Of a stretch of 64,000 nucleotides of DNA, positions 1 to 8,911 are shown piece after piece. Positions within the stretch are counted from its first letter, which is position 1. Every line of letters starts with the position of its first letter. The notes below the pieces were generated by a model. That model saw only the letters and a list, made by a program, of their open reading frames with translations, was not told the origin of the DNA and searched no databases. The stretch is from positions 171,545 to 235,544 of the forward strand of contig JAFRCC010000025.1 of assembly GCA_017404545.1 (NCBI GenBank), read 5' to 3'. Origin of the DNA: Clostridia bacterium (GTDB lineage: Bacteria > Bacillota > Clostridia > TANB77 > CAG-508). The position numbers were made by a program, and so were the translations under genes.

Positions 1-484
1 TGAAAAAACACAAATAGCAGAGAATTTAGTTCAAGAGCCAGTAAATTGTGTAAAAGAAATTAGAAATAAACCTGTTCCGGTTGTAACATCAAGAAGTTCA
101 ACATCAATTGAAACTGCAGCTGTACAAAGTGCAAGCTCAAGTAATGGTTCATCACTTGCAGATAGAGTTGATGGTATGACACCAGAAGTTGTTACGATGA
201 ACGCATCTGCTTATAGTGCAGATGAGTGTGGTGGCAATACAGCAACTGCTTCAGGAGCTCGTGCAAGGGTGTATTATACAATAGCAACAGACCCAAGATA
301 TTATCCAATGGGAACTATAATATATATACCATACTTTGCAGACTATCCAAATGGAGGATGGTTTATAGCTCAAGATACAGGTGGAGCTATCAAAGGTAAT
401 AAAATAGACGTTTTTATGAGTAATATTTCAGAATGTAATAGATTTGGTAGAAGAAATCTAGAATGCTACGTATACAAATTTTAA
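1..484 (+). CDS. 3D-domain (double-psi beta-barrel) cell-wall protein, 3' part
   Basis: The reading frame is open from base 2, so the gene starts left of the window. The last 90 or so residues form a 3D domain, named for its three conserved aspartates; here they fall in ADECGG, AQDTGG and KIDVFM. This fold is shared with MltA-type lytic transglycosylases and with the C-termini of Rpf/YabE/YocH-like secreted wall hydrolases. A Ser/Thr-rich linker precedes it, as in G5-3D proteins. Likely a secreted peptidoglycan-active enzyme; the N-terminal domains are not visible. A terminator follows 9 bases after the stop. Confidence 0.85.
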   Translation, partial: EKTQIAENLVQEPVNCVKEIRNKPVPVVTSRSSTSIETAAVQSASSSNGSSLADRVDGMTPEVVTMNASAYSADECGGNTATASGARARVYYTIATDPRYYPMGTIIYIPYFADYPNGGWFIAQDTGGAIKGNKIDVFMSNISECNRFGRRNLECYVYKF

Positions 485-492
485 GAGTAAAG

Positions 493-515
493 CCAGTTGA
501 AAAACTGGTTTTTTT
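493..515 (+). terminator. Rho-independent terminator
   Basis: CCAGTT/AACTGG stem with a GAAA tetraloop, followed by seven T. Ends the 3D-domain gene. Confidence 0.9.
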
Positions 516-553
516 ATATTATAGGAGATTCCTTTGGAATCCCCATAATATAA
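514..553. repeat. Long imperfect inverted repeat
   Basis: Arms 514-532 and 536-553 pair almost perfectly around a TTT loop, directly after the terminator. There is no T-run. It could be a second mRNA-end hairpin or a small palindromic repeat; function unknown. Confidence 0.5.
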
Positions 554-658
554 AGGATTTGCCAACATTGTACAGAAGTTTTCTTGTGTCATCATTGTAA
601 ATTCACATTAATTATGGTAAGATAAACTAAATTTACTAAGACAGAAGGTAATTTAAAA

Positions 659-1525
659 ATGGAAAGACAAGAACTAAAAATTGACAAAATTGATGCATTT
701 GAGCTTAGAGATATATTTGATTGTGGGCAGTGTTTTAGATGGAATGAAGAGCCAAATGGAAGCTATACGGGTGTTGTTAAAAATGGTGTTTTAAATGTAA
801 ATTGCGACTCTAAGAATATTTATTTTAAAGGGAATTTAAATTGTGATATTAGAGTATTTGTTAACAAGTATTTCGATATGAAGAGAGATTATGAGCAAAT
901 AAAAAGCAAATTATCAAAAATAGATGAGTATATGGATAACAGCATAAAATATGGAAAGGGAATAAGAATTTTAAATCAAGATTTATGGGAAACTATAATT
1001 TCGTATATTATTTCAGCTAATAATAATATTCCAAGAATAAAAGGGATTATTGAAAGATTATCAAAAAAATACGGAACAAAAGTAGAATTTGAAAATAAAG
1101 ATTATTATTTATTTCCAACGCCAGTGCAACTAAAAGATGTAACAACTTCTGAATATAGAGCTCTAGGACTTGGATTCAGAGATGTAAGACTTTTTGAAAC
1201 TACACAATTAGTAAATGACAATAAAGTAAATATAGAAAATTTTTATCACATGAAAACTACTGATATTAGAGATAAACTTATAGAGCTACCAGGAGTTGGA
1301 CCAAAAGTAGCAGATTGCATTCTTCTTTTTTCAGATTTAAAGAGATTTGAAATTTTTCCAATAGATGTGTGGGTAAGAAGAGTTATGAATGACTTATATA
1401 TAAAGAATTCGGATGAAAAAAAGGTGAATAACAAGGCAATAAATGAAATAGCATCCGAAAAATTTGGCGAGTTTGCAGGGCTTGCTCAGCAGTATTTATT
1501 TTACTGGAGACGTACACTTAATTAG
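659..1525 (+). CDS. ogg: 8-oxoguanine DNA glycosylase / AP lyase, OGG1-like
   Basis: 288 aa, HhH-GPD superfamily base-excision enzyme that removes 8-oxoguanine from DNA. The N-terminal OGG fold shows the GQCFRW signature near residue 22. The helix-hairpin-helix LPGVGPKVADC carries the Schiff-base lysine K216, and the catalytic aspartate is D236 in PIDVWVRR, the spacing expected for OGG1. First gene of a repair operon: addB starts 17 bases downstream behind its own RBS. No odd features. Confidence 0.9.
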   Translation: MERQELKIDKIDAFELRDIFDCGQCFRWNEEPNGSYTGVVKNGVLNVNCDSKNIYFKGNLNCDIRVFVNKYFDMKRDYEQIKSKLSKIDEYMDNSIKYGKGIRILNQDLWETIISYIISANNNIPRIKGIIERLSKKYGTKVEFENKDYYLFPTPVQLKDVTTSEYRALGLGFRDVRLFETTQLVNDNKVNIENFYHMKTTDIRDKLIELPGVGPKVADCILLFSDLKRFEIFPIDVWVRRVMNDLYIKNSDEKKVNNKAINEIASEKFGEFAGLAQQYLFYWRRTLN

Positions 1526-1542
1526 TTTGGGAGGTAAAATAC

Positions 1543-4500
1543 ATGGGACTAAGACTTGTTTATGGTAAATCTGGAGCAGGTAAAAGTACATATATATTTA
1601 ATGAAATAAGAGAGTTAATAAAAAAAGATAAAAAAATATATATTATTACACCGGAGCAGTTTTCATTTACTGCTGAACGTGAACTATTAAATGCTGTTGG
1701 AAATGAAGCAGTACTAAATGCAGAAGTTTTAACATTTAATCGTATGGCTTATAGAGTTATGAATGAAGTTGGAGGAAACACGAAAACAGCACTTTCGTCG
1801 TGCGGAAAAGCGATGATTATATACAACATACTTTTAAATGAAAAAGGAAACCTTAATTTTCTAGGAAAATCTGATGAAAATATAGATTTAATTTCAACGC
1901 AAATAACCGAGTTTAAGAAGCATGGTGTTAGTGTTGAGAATTTAGATGAAATAATGAAAAAGTCGAATGACAGATATTTAAAAGCCAAAATGGCAGATAT
2001 GAGGGAAGTATATAACAAATTTGAGGAAACAATAAAAAATAGGTATATAGATGAAAACGATGTTTTAACTATTCTTTCAGAGCAACTTCCGCAAACAAAT
2101 ATTTTTGAAGACACTCTAATTTTTATTGATGAATTTGTTGGATTTACAAAGCAAGAATACGATATTATTTCAATCCTACTTAAACAATCGAGCAGAGTAT
2201 CCATTAATATATGTACAGATTCTTTAGAAGAAAGTACATCACCTGACACAGATATATTTTATGCAAATAAACTAACTGTACAAAAAATTATGGAAGTCAC
2301 AAAGAGTGCGAGAATACAGGTTGAGAGCCCAATATATATAGATAAAACTCGCAGATTTAAAAGTGAAGAGCTTGATTTTTTAGAGCAAAATTTATATGCA
2401 GTTCCATATAAAAGATATACAAATAAAAATATTAACAATATTAAATTATTTCTTGCAAATAATCCATATTCTGAAATTGAAAATATCGCTGTTAATATTG
2501 TAAAACTTGTTAAAGAATCTAATTATAGATATAGAGATATTTCAATAATAACTAAGAATTTAGATACATATTCAAATCTGTGTAAAGTTATTTTCAACAA
2601 ATATCAAATTCCAGTTTTTATAGACGAAAAGAAGGATTTAAGTCAAAATATTATTGTTAAATATTTACTTGCAATACTTGAGATTTTTGCTAAGAATTGG
2701 TCATATGAATCGGTGTTTAATTATATAAAAACAGGATTTTTAGATATTTCACAAGAAGAAATTTATGAATTTGAAAACTATTGTTTAAAGTGGGATATAA
2801 AATATAGTAAGTGGTATAAAGGTGAATGGAATTTTCATGATGAAGACAATAAAAATAGTGAAAAAATAGCAAGATTTAAAGAAATTAGAAAATTGATAGT
2901 AAATCCACTAATAAAATTTAAAGATGGGTTACATGGTACAAATTCTGCAAAAGAAATTACAACGAGGTTGTATAATTTTTTAATTGAAAATGGAGTGGAT
3001 AAAAGACTTAAAGAGAAAGAGGAGGAACTTATTTCGGTTGGAAAACCGGATATAGCGAGTGAATACGAAACGAGTTGGAAAATAATTGTACAAGTTCTTG
3101 ATGAAATAGTCCTTGTATTTGGTGAAGAGAAAATTAATTTTGATAGATATATGCAAATTCTGAAAACTGGACTTGGAAATAGCGATTTGGGAAAAATTCC
3201 AGGAACGCAAGATCAGGTTATTATGGGTGATATTGATAGATCAAGAAGCCATAAGATAAAAACGGTTTTTATAATTGGATTAAATGATGGAATGTTTCCG
3301 AGTGTTAATAAAAACGAAGGATATTTTAATGACCAGGATAGGGATAATTTAAAAGAGCAGGGAATTGAGCTAGCTAAAGGAACTATAGAGAGAATGTATG
3401 AGGACAATTTCAACATATATAAGGCTTTTACAGCTGCTAGTACGAGCATATATTTATCTTATTCTTCATCTGCTGCTGACGGAAAAACATTAAGGGCATC
3501 TACATTGGTATCGAAGATTAAAAGAATCTTTCCAAATGTAAAAGAGGAAAGTGATATTATAGAAAAAGGTTCAGATATTTTAACAGAAAATAGTACATTT
3601 GATGAGCTTTTAAATCAGATACGTGACTATAGGGATGAGAATAAAGAAATAGAAGGTAAATGGATTACAGCATACAATTATTATATGTCAAATGAAAAAT
3701 GGAAACATAAGTTGATATATAGTTTAAAAGCACTTAATTATACAAATATTCCTGAGAAAATTAATAAAGAAAATATAGATGCATTGTATGGCAGTACATT
3801 AAAAACAAGTATCTCTAAGCTTGAAAAATACAGAACCTGTCCATTTTCATATTATTTGAGGTATGGTCTTAATGTTTCTGAAAAAGATAAATTAAAAGTG
3901 GATAGTTTAGATACAGGAACTTTTATGCATGATACAATAGATACTTTTTTTAATGAGGTGAAAGATAGAGGCATAAATATAAAACAAATTGAAGATGAAG
4001 AAATATATCAATTAATTGAGGAAATAATAAGTAAAAAACTCGGATTAAATTCAAATTATATTTTTTCCGCAACACCAAAATATAAAGTTTTAACGGAGCG
4101 ATTAAAACGAGTTGTAAAACGCAGTATGAAGTATATTGTTGATAGTATAAAGTATAGTGATTTTAATGTCGCTGGAAATGAAGTAGAATTTGAAGAAGGT
4201 AAACAATATAAACCTATTACAATAGATTTAGATGACAACAGAAAAGTAGAAATTACAGGAAAGATAGACAGAATAGATATTGCTGAAAATGGTTCAAGTA
4301 AATACATAAGAATTATTGACTACAAATCTTCATATAAGAATATAGATCTTAATTCTGTATATGGTGGTTTACAAATTCAGTTGTTAACTTATCTAGACGC
4401 TATTTGCAAAGAAGATAATGTTGAGCCAGCAGGAGTTTTATATTTTAATCTAATAGATCCTGTTATTAAGTCTAAGAAAGATATGACTGAAGAAGAAATT

Positions 4501-4911
4501 GAAAATGAAATTAGGAAAAAATTTAAAATGCAAGGACTTATTTTAGCAGATGTAAATGTTGTTAAAATGATGGATACAAAACTTGAAAGTGGTCAGTCCA
4601 ACATTGTTCCTGCATATATTGATACTAAAGGTGATTTAAGTGAAAGAAGAACTTCGGGGGTTTCTAGAAAACAATTCAATTATTTGCAAAAATATATGAA
4701 TGTAATAATTAAGCAAATATCGGAAGAAATTTTATCTGGAAATATTAACATTTATCCATATTATAAAAAGAAGAAAACCCCATGTGAATATTGCGAATAT
4801 AAAGCAATCTGTGGATTTAATACTGGAACACCTAATAATAAATATAATTATATTAGTGAAATGGAAAAAGAAGAAATTCTTGAAATGATTAAAGCTGATA
4901 TTGAGGATTAG
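1543..4911 (+). CDS. addB: Helicase-exonuclease AddAB subunit AddB
   Basis: 1122 aa. AddB is the partner of AddA in the RecBCD-type enzyme that resects double-strand breaks for RecA. Walker A GKSGAGKST sits at residues 8-16. The C-terminal nuclease motif DYK has D926 and K928. The four cysteines of the 4Fe-4S nuclease clamp are C766, C1081, C1084 and C1090, the spacing known for this family. The RBS GGGAGG precedes the ATG. Unusually, addA does not follow; pgeF and a uracil-DNA glycosylase do. I find no in-frame CGG in the gene. Confidence 0.95.
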   Translation: MGLRLVYGKSGAGKSTYIFNEIRELIKKDKKIYIITPEQFSFTAERELLNAVGNEAVLNAEVLTFNRMAYRVMNEVGGNTKTALSSCGKAMIIYNILLNEKGNLNFLGKSDENIDLISTQITEFKKHGVSVENLDEIMKKSNDRYLKAKMADMREVYNKFEETIKNRYIDENDVLTILSEQLPQTNIFEDTLIFIDEFVGFTKQEYDIISILLKQSSRVSINICTDSLEESTSPDTDIFYANKLTVQKIMEVTKSARIQVESPIYIDKTRRFKSEELDFLEQNLYAVPYKRYTNKNINNIKLFLANNPYSEIENIAVNIVKLVKESNYRYRDISIITKNLDTYSNLCKVIFNKYQIPVFIDEKKDLSQNIIVKYLLAILEIFAKNWSYESVFNYIKTGFLDISQEEIYEFENYCLKWDIKYSKWYKGEWNFHDEDNKNSEKIARFKEIRKLIVNPLIKFKDGLHGTNSAKEITTRLYNFLIENGVDKRLKEKEEELISVGKPDIASEYETSWKIIVQVLDEIVLVFGEEKINFDRYMQILKTGLGNSDLGKIPGTQDQVIMGDIDRSRSHKIKTVFIIGLNDGMFPSVNKNEGYFNDQDRDNLKEQGIELAKGTIERMYEDNFNIYKAFTAASTSIYLSYSSSAADGKTLRASTLVSKIKRIFPNVKEESDIIEKGSDILTENSTFDELLNQIRDYRDENKEIEGKWITAYNYYMSNEKWKHKLIYSLKALNYTNIPEKINKENIDALYGSTLKTSISKLEKYRTCPFSYYLRYGLNVSEKDKLKVDSLDTGTFMHDTIDTFFNEVKDRGINIKQIEDEEIYQLIEEIISKKLGLNSNYIFSATPKYKVLTERLKRVVKRSMKYIVDSIKYSDFNVAGNEVEFEEGKQYKPITIDLDDNRKVEITGKIDRIDIAENGSSKYIRIIDYKSSYKNIDLNSVYGGLQIQLLTYLDAICKEDNVEPAGVLYFNLIDPVIKSKKDMTEEEIENEIRKKFKMQGLILADVNVVKMMDTKLESGQSNIVPAYIDTKGDLSERRTSGVSRKQFNYLQKYMNVIIKQISEEILSGNINIYPYYKKKKTPCEYCEYKAICGFNTGTPNNKYNYISEMEKEEILEMIKADIED

Positions 4912-4923
4912 AAAGGATTTTTT

Positions 4924-5700
4924 ATGGATTTATCTAATAAAAATATTATTCATGTTAAAAATGGAGATGTTGAATATATTCAGTTTAGAAGACTGCTTGA
5001 ATATAAAGACAAATTAGCACATGCGTACACTCTTAAGCCAATAGATTTAAAAAATAAGAGCAAGGATGACATTAATTATAAAAAAATATGTATGGCATTA
5101 GGCATAGATAATGAGAATGTAATTAAACCAACACAGACTCACACAAATAACGTAGAAATAGTAGTACCAGATAGTAAAAGTACAGATTTTCCAGATGTTG
5201 ATGGATTAATTACAAATCAAAAAAATAAAATTTTATCAGCTGTTTTTGCAGACTGTAATTCGCTTTTATTATATGATCCAGTAAAAAATGCAATTGGAAA
5301 TATTCATTCTGGATGGAGAGGTACAGTTGCTAAGATTGGAGAAGTGGCTGTTAAAAAGATGGTTGATGTATTTGGATGTAATCCAGCAGATATTATTTGC
5401 TGCATAGGACCTTCTATTAGACAATGCCATTTTGAAGTAGAAGATGATGTAAAGGCTCTTTTCCTAGAAACATTTAAGGATGAAACTATAATAAAAATTG
5501 GTGATACCAAAGATGGCAAACAAAAATATTATATAGATGCTGTAACTGCAATAAAAAATATGTTAATTGAATGTGGATTAACATCGTCAAATATTATTGA
5601 TTGCGGAATTTGCACAGTTTGTAATAACGATATTCTGCATTCATATAGGGTATACAAAAGTGAAGCGGGACGAAATGGAGCTCTAATGTGTTTAATATAA
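4924..5700 (+). CDS. pgeF: PgeF/YfiH multi-copper-oxidase-like protein (peptidoglycan editing / purine nucleoside phosphorylase family)
   Basis: 258 aa. Family members (LACC1/YfiH/PgeF) act on purine nucleosides, and E. coli PgeF affects the fidelity of peptidoglycan precursors. The metal-site signatures are FADCNSLLLYD, HSGWRGT and CIGPSIRQCHFEV. It begins 12 bases after addB behind GAAAGGA, and its stop codon abuts the next gene, so it is cotranscribed with the repair genes. Exact substrate here is unknown. Confidence 0.9.
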   Translation: MDLSNKNIIHVKNGDVEYIQFRRLLEYKDKLAHAYTLKPIDLKNKSKDDINYKKICMALGIDNENVIKPTQTHTNNVEIVVPDSKSTDFPDVDGLITNQKNKILSAVFADCNSLLLYDPVKNAIGNIHSGWRGTVAKIGEVAVKKMVDVFGCNPADIICCIGPSIRQCHFEVEDDVKALFLETFKDETIIKIGDTKDGKQKYYIDAVTAIKNMLIECGLTSSNIIDCGICTVCNNDILHSYRVYKSEAGRNGALMCLI

Positions 5701-5718
5701 GTGAAAAAGGATATGATA

Positions 5719-6267
5719 ATGATGTATGATAACTGGGAAAATCTTGAAAAATCAATTATTGGTTGTAAAAAATGTAAACTATGTAATAATAGAACAAATA
5801 TTGTTTTTGGATACGGAAATAAAAATGCTGATGTTATGTTTATTGGAGAAGGTCCTGGCGCAGACGAGGATATCCAAGGAGTACCTTTTGTGGGAAAAGC
5901 GGGAAAATTGATGGATATGGCATTTGAAGGATTAGGAATAAACAGGAGTGAGGTATATATTGCAAATATTGTAAAATGCAGACCACCACAAAATAGGGTT
6001 CCAGAGCAAGATGAGGCAGATAGTTGTTTAAATTATCTTAGAAATCAAGTTATATTAGTAAAACCCAAAATAATTGTTTTACTTGGAAGTACTGCGTTAA
6101 AAAATATATTGGGAAGAGAATTATCAATTACTGCATGTAGAGGAAAATGGATTGAAAAAAAAGGAATACATTATATGCCAACATGGCATCCAGCAGCGTT
6201 ACTTAGGGATGAGAATAAAAAAATTGAGTTTTGGAGAGATCTAAAACAAGTTGTCGAGAAAGTGTAG
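5719..6267 (+). CDS. Uracil-DNA glycosylase, family 4 (4Fe-4S)
   Basis: About 182 aa. Excises uracil from DNA. The N-terminal CKKCKLC and later cysteines match the iron-sulfur ligands of type-4 UDG. Motif 1 is GEGPGADEDIQGVPFVG and motif 2 is TWHPAALLR. The frame is open from a GTG at 5701, but AAAAAGG at 5704-5710 sits eight bases before ATG 5719, which I prefer as start. Last gene of the ogg-addB-pgeF group. Confidence 0.9.
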   Translation: MMYDNWENLEKSIIGCKKCKLCNNRTNIVFGYGNKNADVMFIGEGPGADEDIQGVPFVGKAGKLMDMAFEGLGINRSEVYIANIVKCRPPQNRVPEQDEADSCLNYLRNQVILVKPKIIVLLGSTALKNILGRELSITACRGKWIEKKGIHYMPTWHPAALLRDENKKIEFWRDLKQVVEKV

Positions 6268-6356
6268 ATAAAGAAGAAGATTGTTTTTACATAAATAAAA
6301 GTGTGAAAATAATCTTTTTTTGTATATGTATGTTATGTGAAAAATCCGTAAATTTA

Positions 6357-6385
6357 TTGACTTTAAATATTTTAAATAGTACAAT
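6357..6385 (+). promoter_or_regulatory. SigA-type promoter of the LCP gene
   Basis: TTGACT, 17-base spacer, TACAAT. It lies about 60 bases before the ATG at 6448, supporting that start rather than the internal ATG at 6603. Confidence 0.75.
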
Positions 6386-6447
6386 CAAACAAAGTATGCG
6401 AGTAAAAATTAGTCATGTATGCATTAATTATACAGGAAGAGGAAAAT

Positions 6448-8111
6448 ATGGAGAATAGAGATAAAATGCGGTAGACACAGCACTACAAAGAGAAATACAA
6501 GAGGTAAGAAAAACCGGAGAATACAAAAGAAAAAAAGTAGAGCAAAATAGTGTTATTTCAAAAGAAATAGAAGGTAATGATGTAACAATCGATATTCCTA
6601 CTATGGATAATTCATTTGAGGATGGTCCACGAGGAAAGAAAAGAAATAAGAAGAAAATGAATAAGGTGCTAAAAGTTATACTGGTTATATTGATAACAAT
6701 TCTTATAGTATTTGTAACTATATTCGGTAGATACTTAATAAAAAATGGTGGAAATGTTACACAAGCCTTCAAAGAAATGATGAAAGATGTTGCTGGTGAT
6801 CAAGATCCAATATTTGTTCTTGTTATGGGAATCAGCGAGGATATATCAGCAGAGCTAACAGATACGTTAATGCTTATCGGGTATAATCCAGATACTAACC
6901 AAGCTTTTGTATTGTCAATACCAAGAGATACGTATGTAGGAAGTAATATAGAGAATGGTGCTGGAGGAGATAAGATAAATGCTTTATACCAAATTAATAA
7001 GAAAAATCCGGAAAAAACAATTGAAGCAGTAGAAAATGTTACAGGTGTAAATATAGATTATTATGTAATAGTAAAGACAAGTGTGCTTGTTAAAATTGTA
7101 GATACAATAGGTGGTGTAGACTTCGATGTACCTGTTGATATGGATTACGATGATGATTCTCAAGATCTGCACATACATCTTAAAGCTGGATATCAAAAAC
7201 TTAATGGTGATCAAGCAGAGCAATTAGTTAGATTTAGACATAACAATAATAATACATCGTATCCAGCAAGCTACGGAGATAATGATGAAGGAAGAACAAG
7301 AACACAAAGAGAATTTATGAAGGTTGTTGCGCAAAAAGTACTTCAAACAAGAGATGTTGATAAAATAAAAACAATTGCAAAGAGCGTTTTTGATAACTTA
7401 GAAACAAATATAAAATGGGATAAAGCTGTTGGATATATACCATATGCAATAGATTTTAATATGGAAGAGCTTGAGATGTCTCAATTACCGGGAGAAATGG
7501 TTAAGACAACATTATGGTTCTTTAAACCGGATAGTAAAAAATCAAAAGAAGTGATAGATGGCTATATCCAAAAACTTGGTTTAACAGATGCAGAAAAGAA
7601 AAAGTATTTAAAAAGTGGTAGTTCAAGTAATACAAAATCAATAACGTCTGTAAACACAACAAAAAAGAATACTGAAAATAGTAACAGCAATAATGAAAAT
7701 AAGAATACAACTAAAAATACAACTACAGAATCGACGAAAAATACAACAACCAATTCTGATAAAAACACCAATACAACTAAATCAACAAATACAACTAAAT
7801 CAACAAATACAACTAAGACAACAACAGAGAATTCTACAACAAATAAAAATGAAACTTCAAACACAACAAAGAAAAATGAGATAGATGAAGAAGACGACAA
7901 TAACACATCTACTAAATCAGATAGTAACAAAGAAAATTCATCTTCAAGTTCAAACTCTGAATCAAATTCGTCTGGTGAAAATGGGAAATCAAGTTCAAAT
8001 AGCGGAGAATCTTCAAGTGGTGGAAGTAGCAACGAAAGTTCAAGTGAAGGAAGTAGTGAAAGTGAATCATCAGTAAGTTCATCAACAACATCTGAGTCGG
8101 AGAATCCATAA
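6448..8111 (+). CDS. LytR-CpsA-Psr (LCP) family wall-polymer ligase, read through two CGGN sites
   Basis: LCP enzymes attach teichoic acids or other phosphopolymers to peptidoglycan outside the membrane. Promoter and RBS (GGAAGAGGAAA) point to ATG 6448, yet that frame meets TAG at 6472 right after an in-frame CGG. Dropping the C at 6469 moves into a frame that meets a second in-frame CGG at 6515; dropping that C joins the main frame, giving 553 aa. One TM segment lies near residues 72-94, then the LCP domain (DTLMLIGYN, SIPRDTYV), then a Ser/Thr/Asn-rich tail from about residue 390 with 18-base tandem repeats at 7770-7818. Alternative: one A missing from the run at 6463-6466 would also join the frames; failing both, translation could start at ATG 6603. 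Confidence 0.75.
6469..6472 (+). other. CGGT recoding site 1 (LCP residue 8)
   Basis: In-frame CGG after ATG; the zero frame stops at once (TAG). Reading GGT instead gives glycine 8 and continues. Confidence 0.6.
6515..6518 (+). other. CGGA recoding site 2 (LCP residue 23)
   Basis: It lies exactly in the frame produced by site 1, after an AAC codon. Reading GGA gives glycine 23 and enters the main LCP frame. Confidence 0.6.
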
Positions 8112-8168
8112 AAAAATAGTATTTAATATAAATTAACCATATATAAATAGCCTACTATTGTTCTAAAC

Positions 8169-8197
8169 TTGAAAATATACATAAAATGTGGTATAAT
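8169..8197 (+). promoter_or_regulatory. Promoter of cassette 1
   Basis: TTGAAA, 17 bases, TATAAT. A small TAGGT/GCCTA hairpin lies at the start of the leader before the GAGGAGG RBS. Confidence 0.75.
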
Positions 8198-8270
8198 TTA
8201 TGTGCTTTTAGGTAAAGTGCCTACAAGTTGAAGCCATAATACTAATTTATATTACTGAGGAGGAATTAAA

Positions 8271-8852
8271 ATGGCAACATTAAAAGAGCGGCTTGAACAG
8301 GAAAAACAGGATTTTGAGAAAGTTCTCAAAGGGGAATTTCTCAAGCCTAACGGAAAAAAACCTGAACTTATTAATATTCAGGCGAAATTCATTGAATATG
8401 CAATCCAAAGTATCGATTATATGCTCATGATTCTCGAAGGAAAAGTTGTATTACCTAAAGTAAACGAGGATGAGGATACATCTTGGGGAAAGGTATTCCA
8501 TTGGATGCAGGGAAGTATCGTAAACATTACCATGGCCGAGGCATTTGTGTATGGCCAGTGGACAGATTTTACCGATTGCTTCAAATGCATGTACATGTCT
8601 TTGGCTGATTACGTTAATGAGTCAGTTGATGAGGAAGCCAATGACAACAATGATGACTATGGTTTAGCAGATGAAGTAAATACTGCAAGTTACGTCGATG
8701 AAAAAGTCAAAATTATTGATTGCGAAAGTGAAAGCGGTCTGGCAGACGTAGTCAACGAAGATGATGACGATGATGATTGTCGTTATTGTGGAGAGCATGG
8801 CGACTGCTGCGATTGCTTTGATATTCCTGTCGATTGCTGCGATATCTTTTAA
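8271..8852 (+). CDS. Hypothetical acidic, Cys-rich-tailed protein (GC-rich cassette 1)
   Basis: 193 aa, not recognised. It has an N-terminal amphipathic helix (ATLKERLEQEKQDFEKV), a Trp/aromatic middle, an Asp/Glu-rich stretch and a cysteine-dense tail (residues about 170-192, CRYCGEHGDCCDC) that could bind metal. No signal peptide. Codons are GC-richer than the neighbours (CTC, AAG, GGC). It is monocistronic with its own promoter and terminator. It contains an in-frame CGGC at codon 7, where a C-skip would destroy the protein, so CGG must be read here as a normal triplet. Probably foreign. Confidence 0.7.
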   Translation: MATLKERLEQEKQDFEKVLKGEFLKPNGKKPELINIQAKFIEYAIQSIDYMLMILEGKVVLPKVNEDEDTSWGKVFHWMQGSIVNITMAEAFVYGQWTDFTDCFKCMYMSLADYVNESVDEEANDNNDDYGLADEVNTASYVDEKVKIIDCESESGLADVVNEDDDDDDCRYCGEHGDCCDCFDIPVDCCDIF

Positions 8853-8855
8853 AAC

Positions 8856-8887
8856 AAAAGGGACTGATCTTTTGATCAGTCCCTTTT
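8856..8887. terminator. Bidirectional terminator between cassette 1 and leuS
   Basis: A near-perfect stem AAAAGGGACTGATC/GATCAGTCCCTTTT serves both converging genes. Confidence 0.9.
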
Positions 8888-8911
8888 AGTGTAATTATTT
8901 CATTTAATAAA

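Noticed and set aside
6448..6603. A single -1 frameshift or missing A as the only explanation of the LCP leader
   Set aside because: Possible, and stated as an alternative, but it ignores two in-phase CGG codons that bridge the frames exactly.
7562..8109. Overlapping minus-strand and alternate-frame ORFs in the Ser/Thr-rich LCP tail
   Set aside because: They arise from low-complexity codons and have no RBS or recognisable product.
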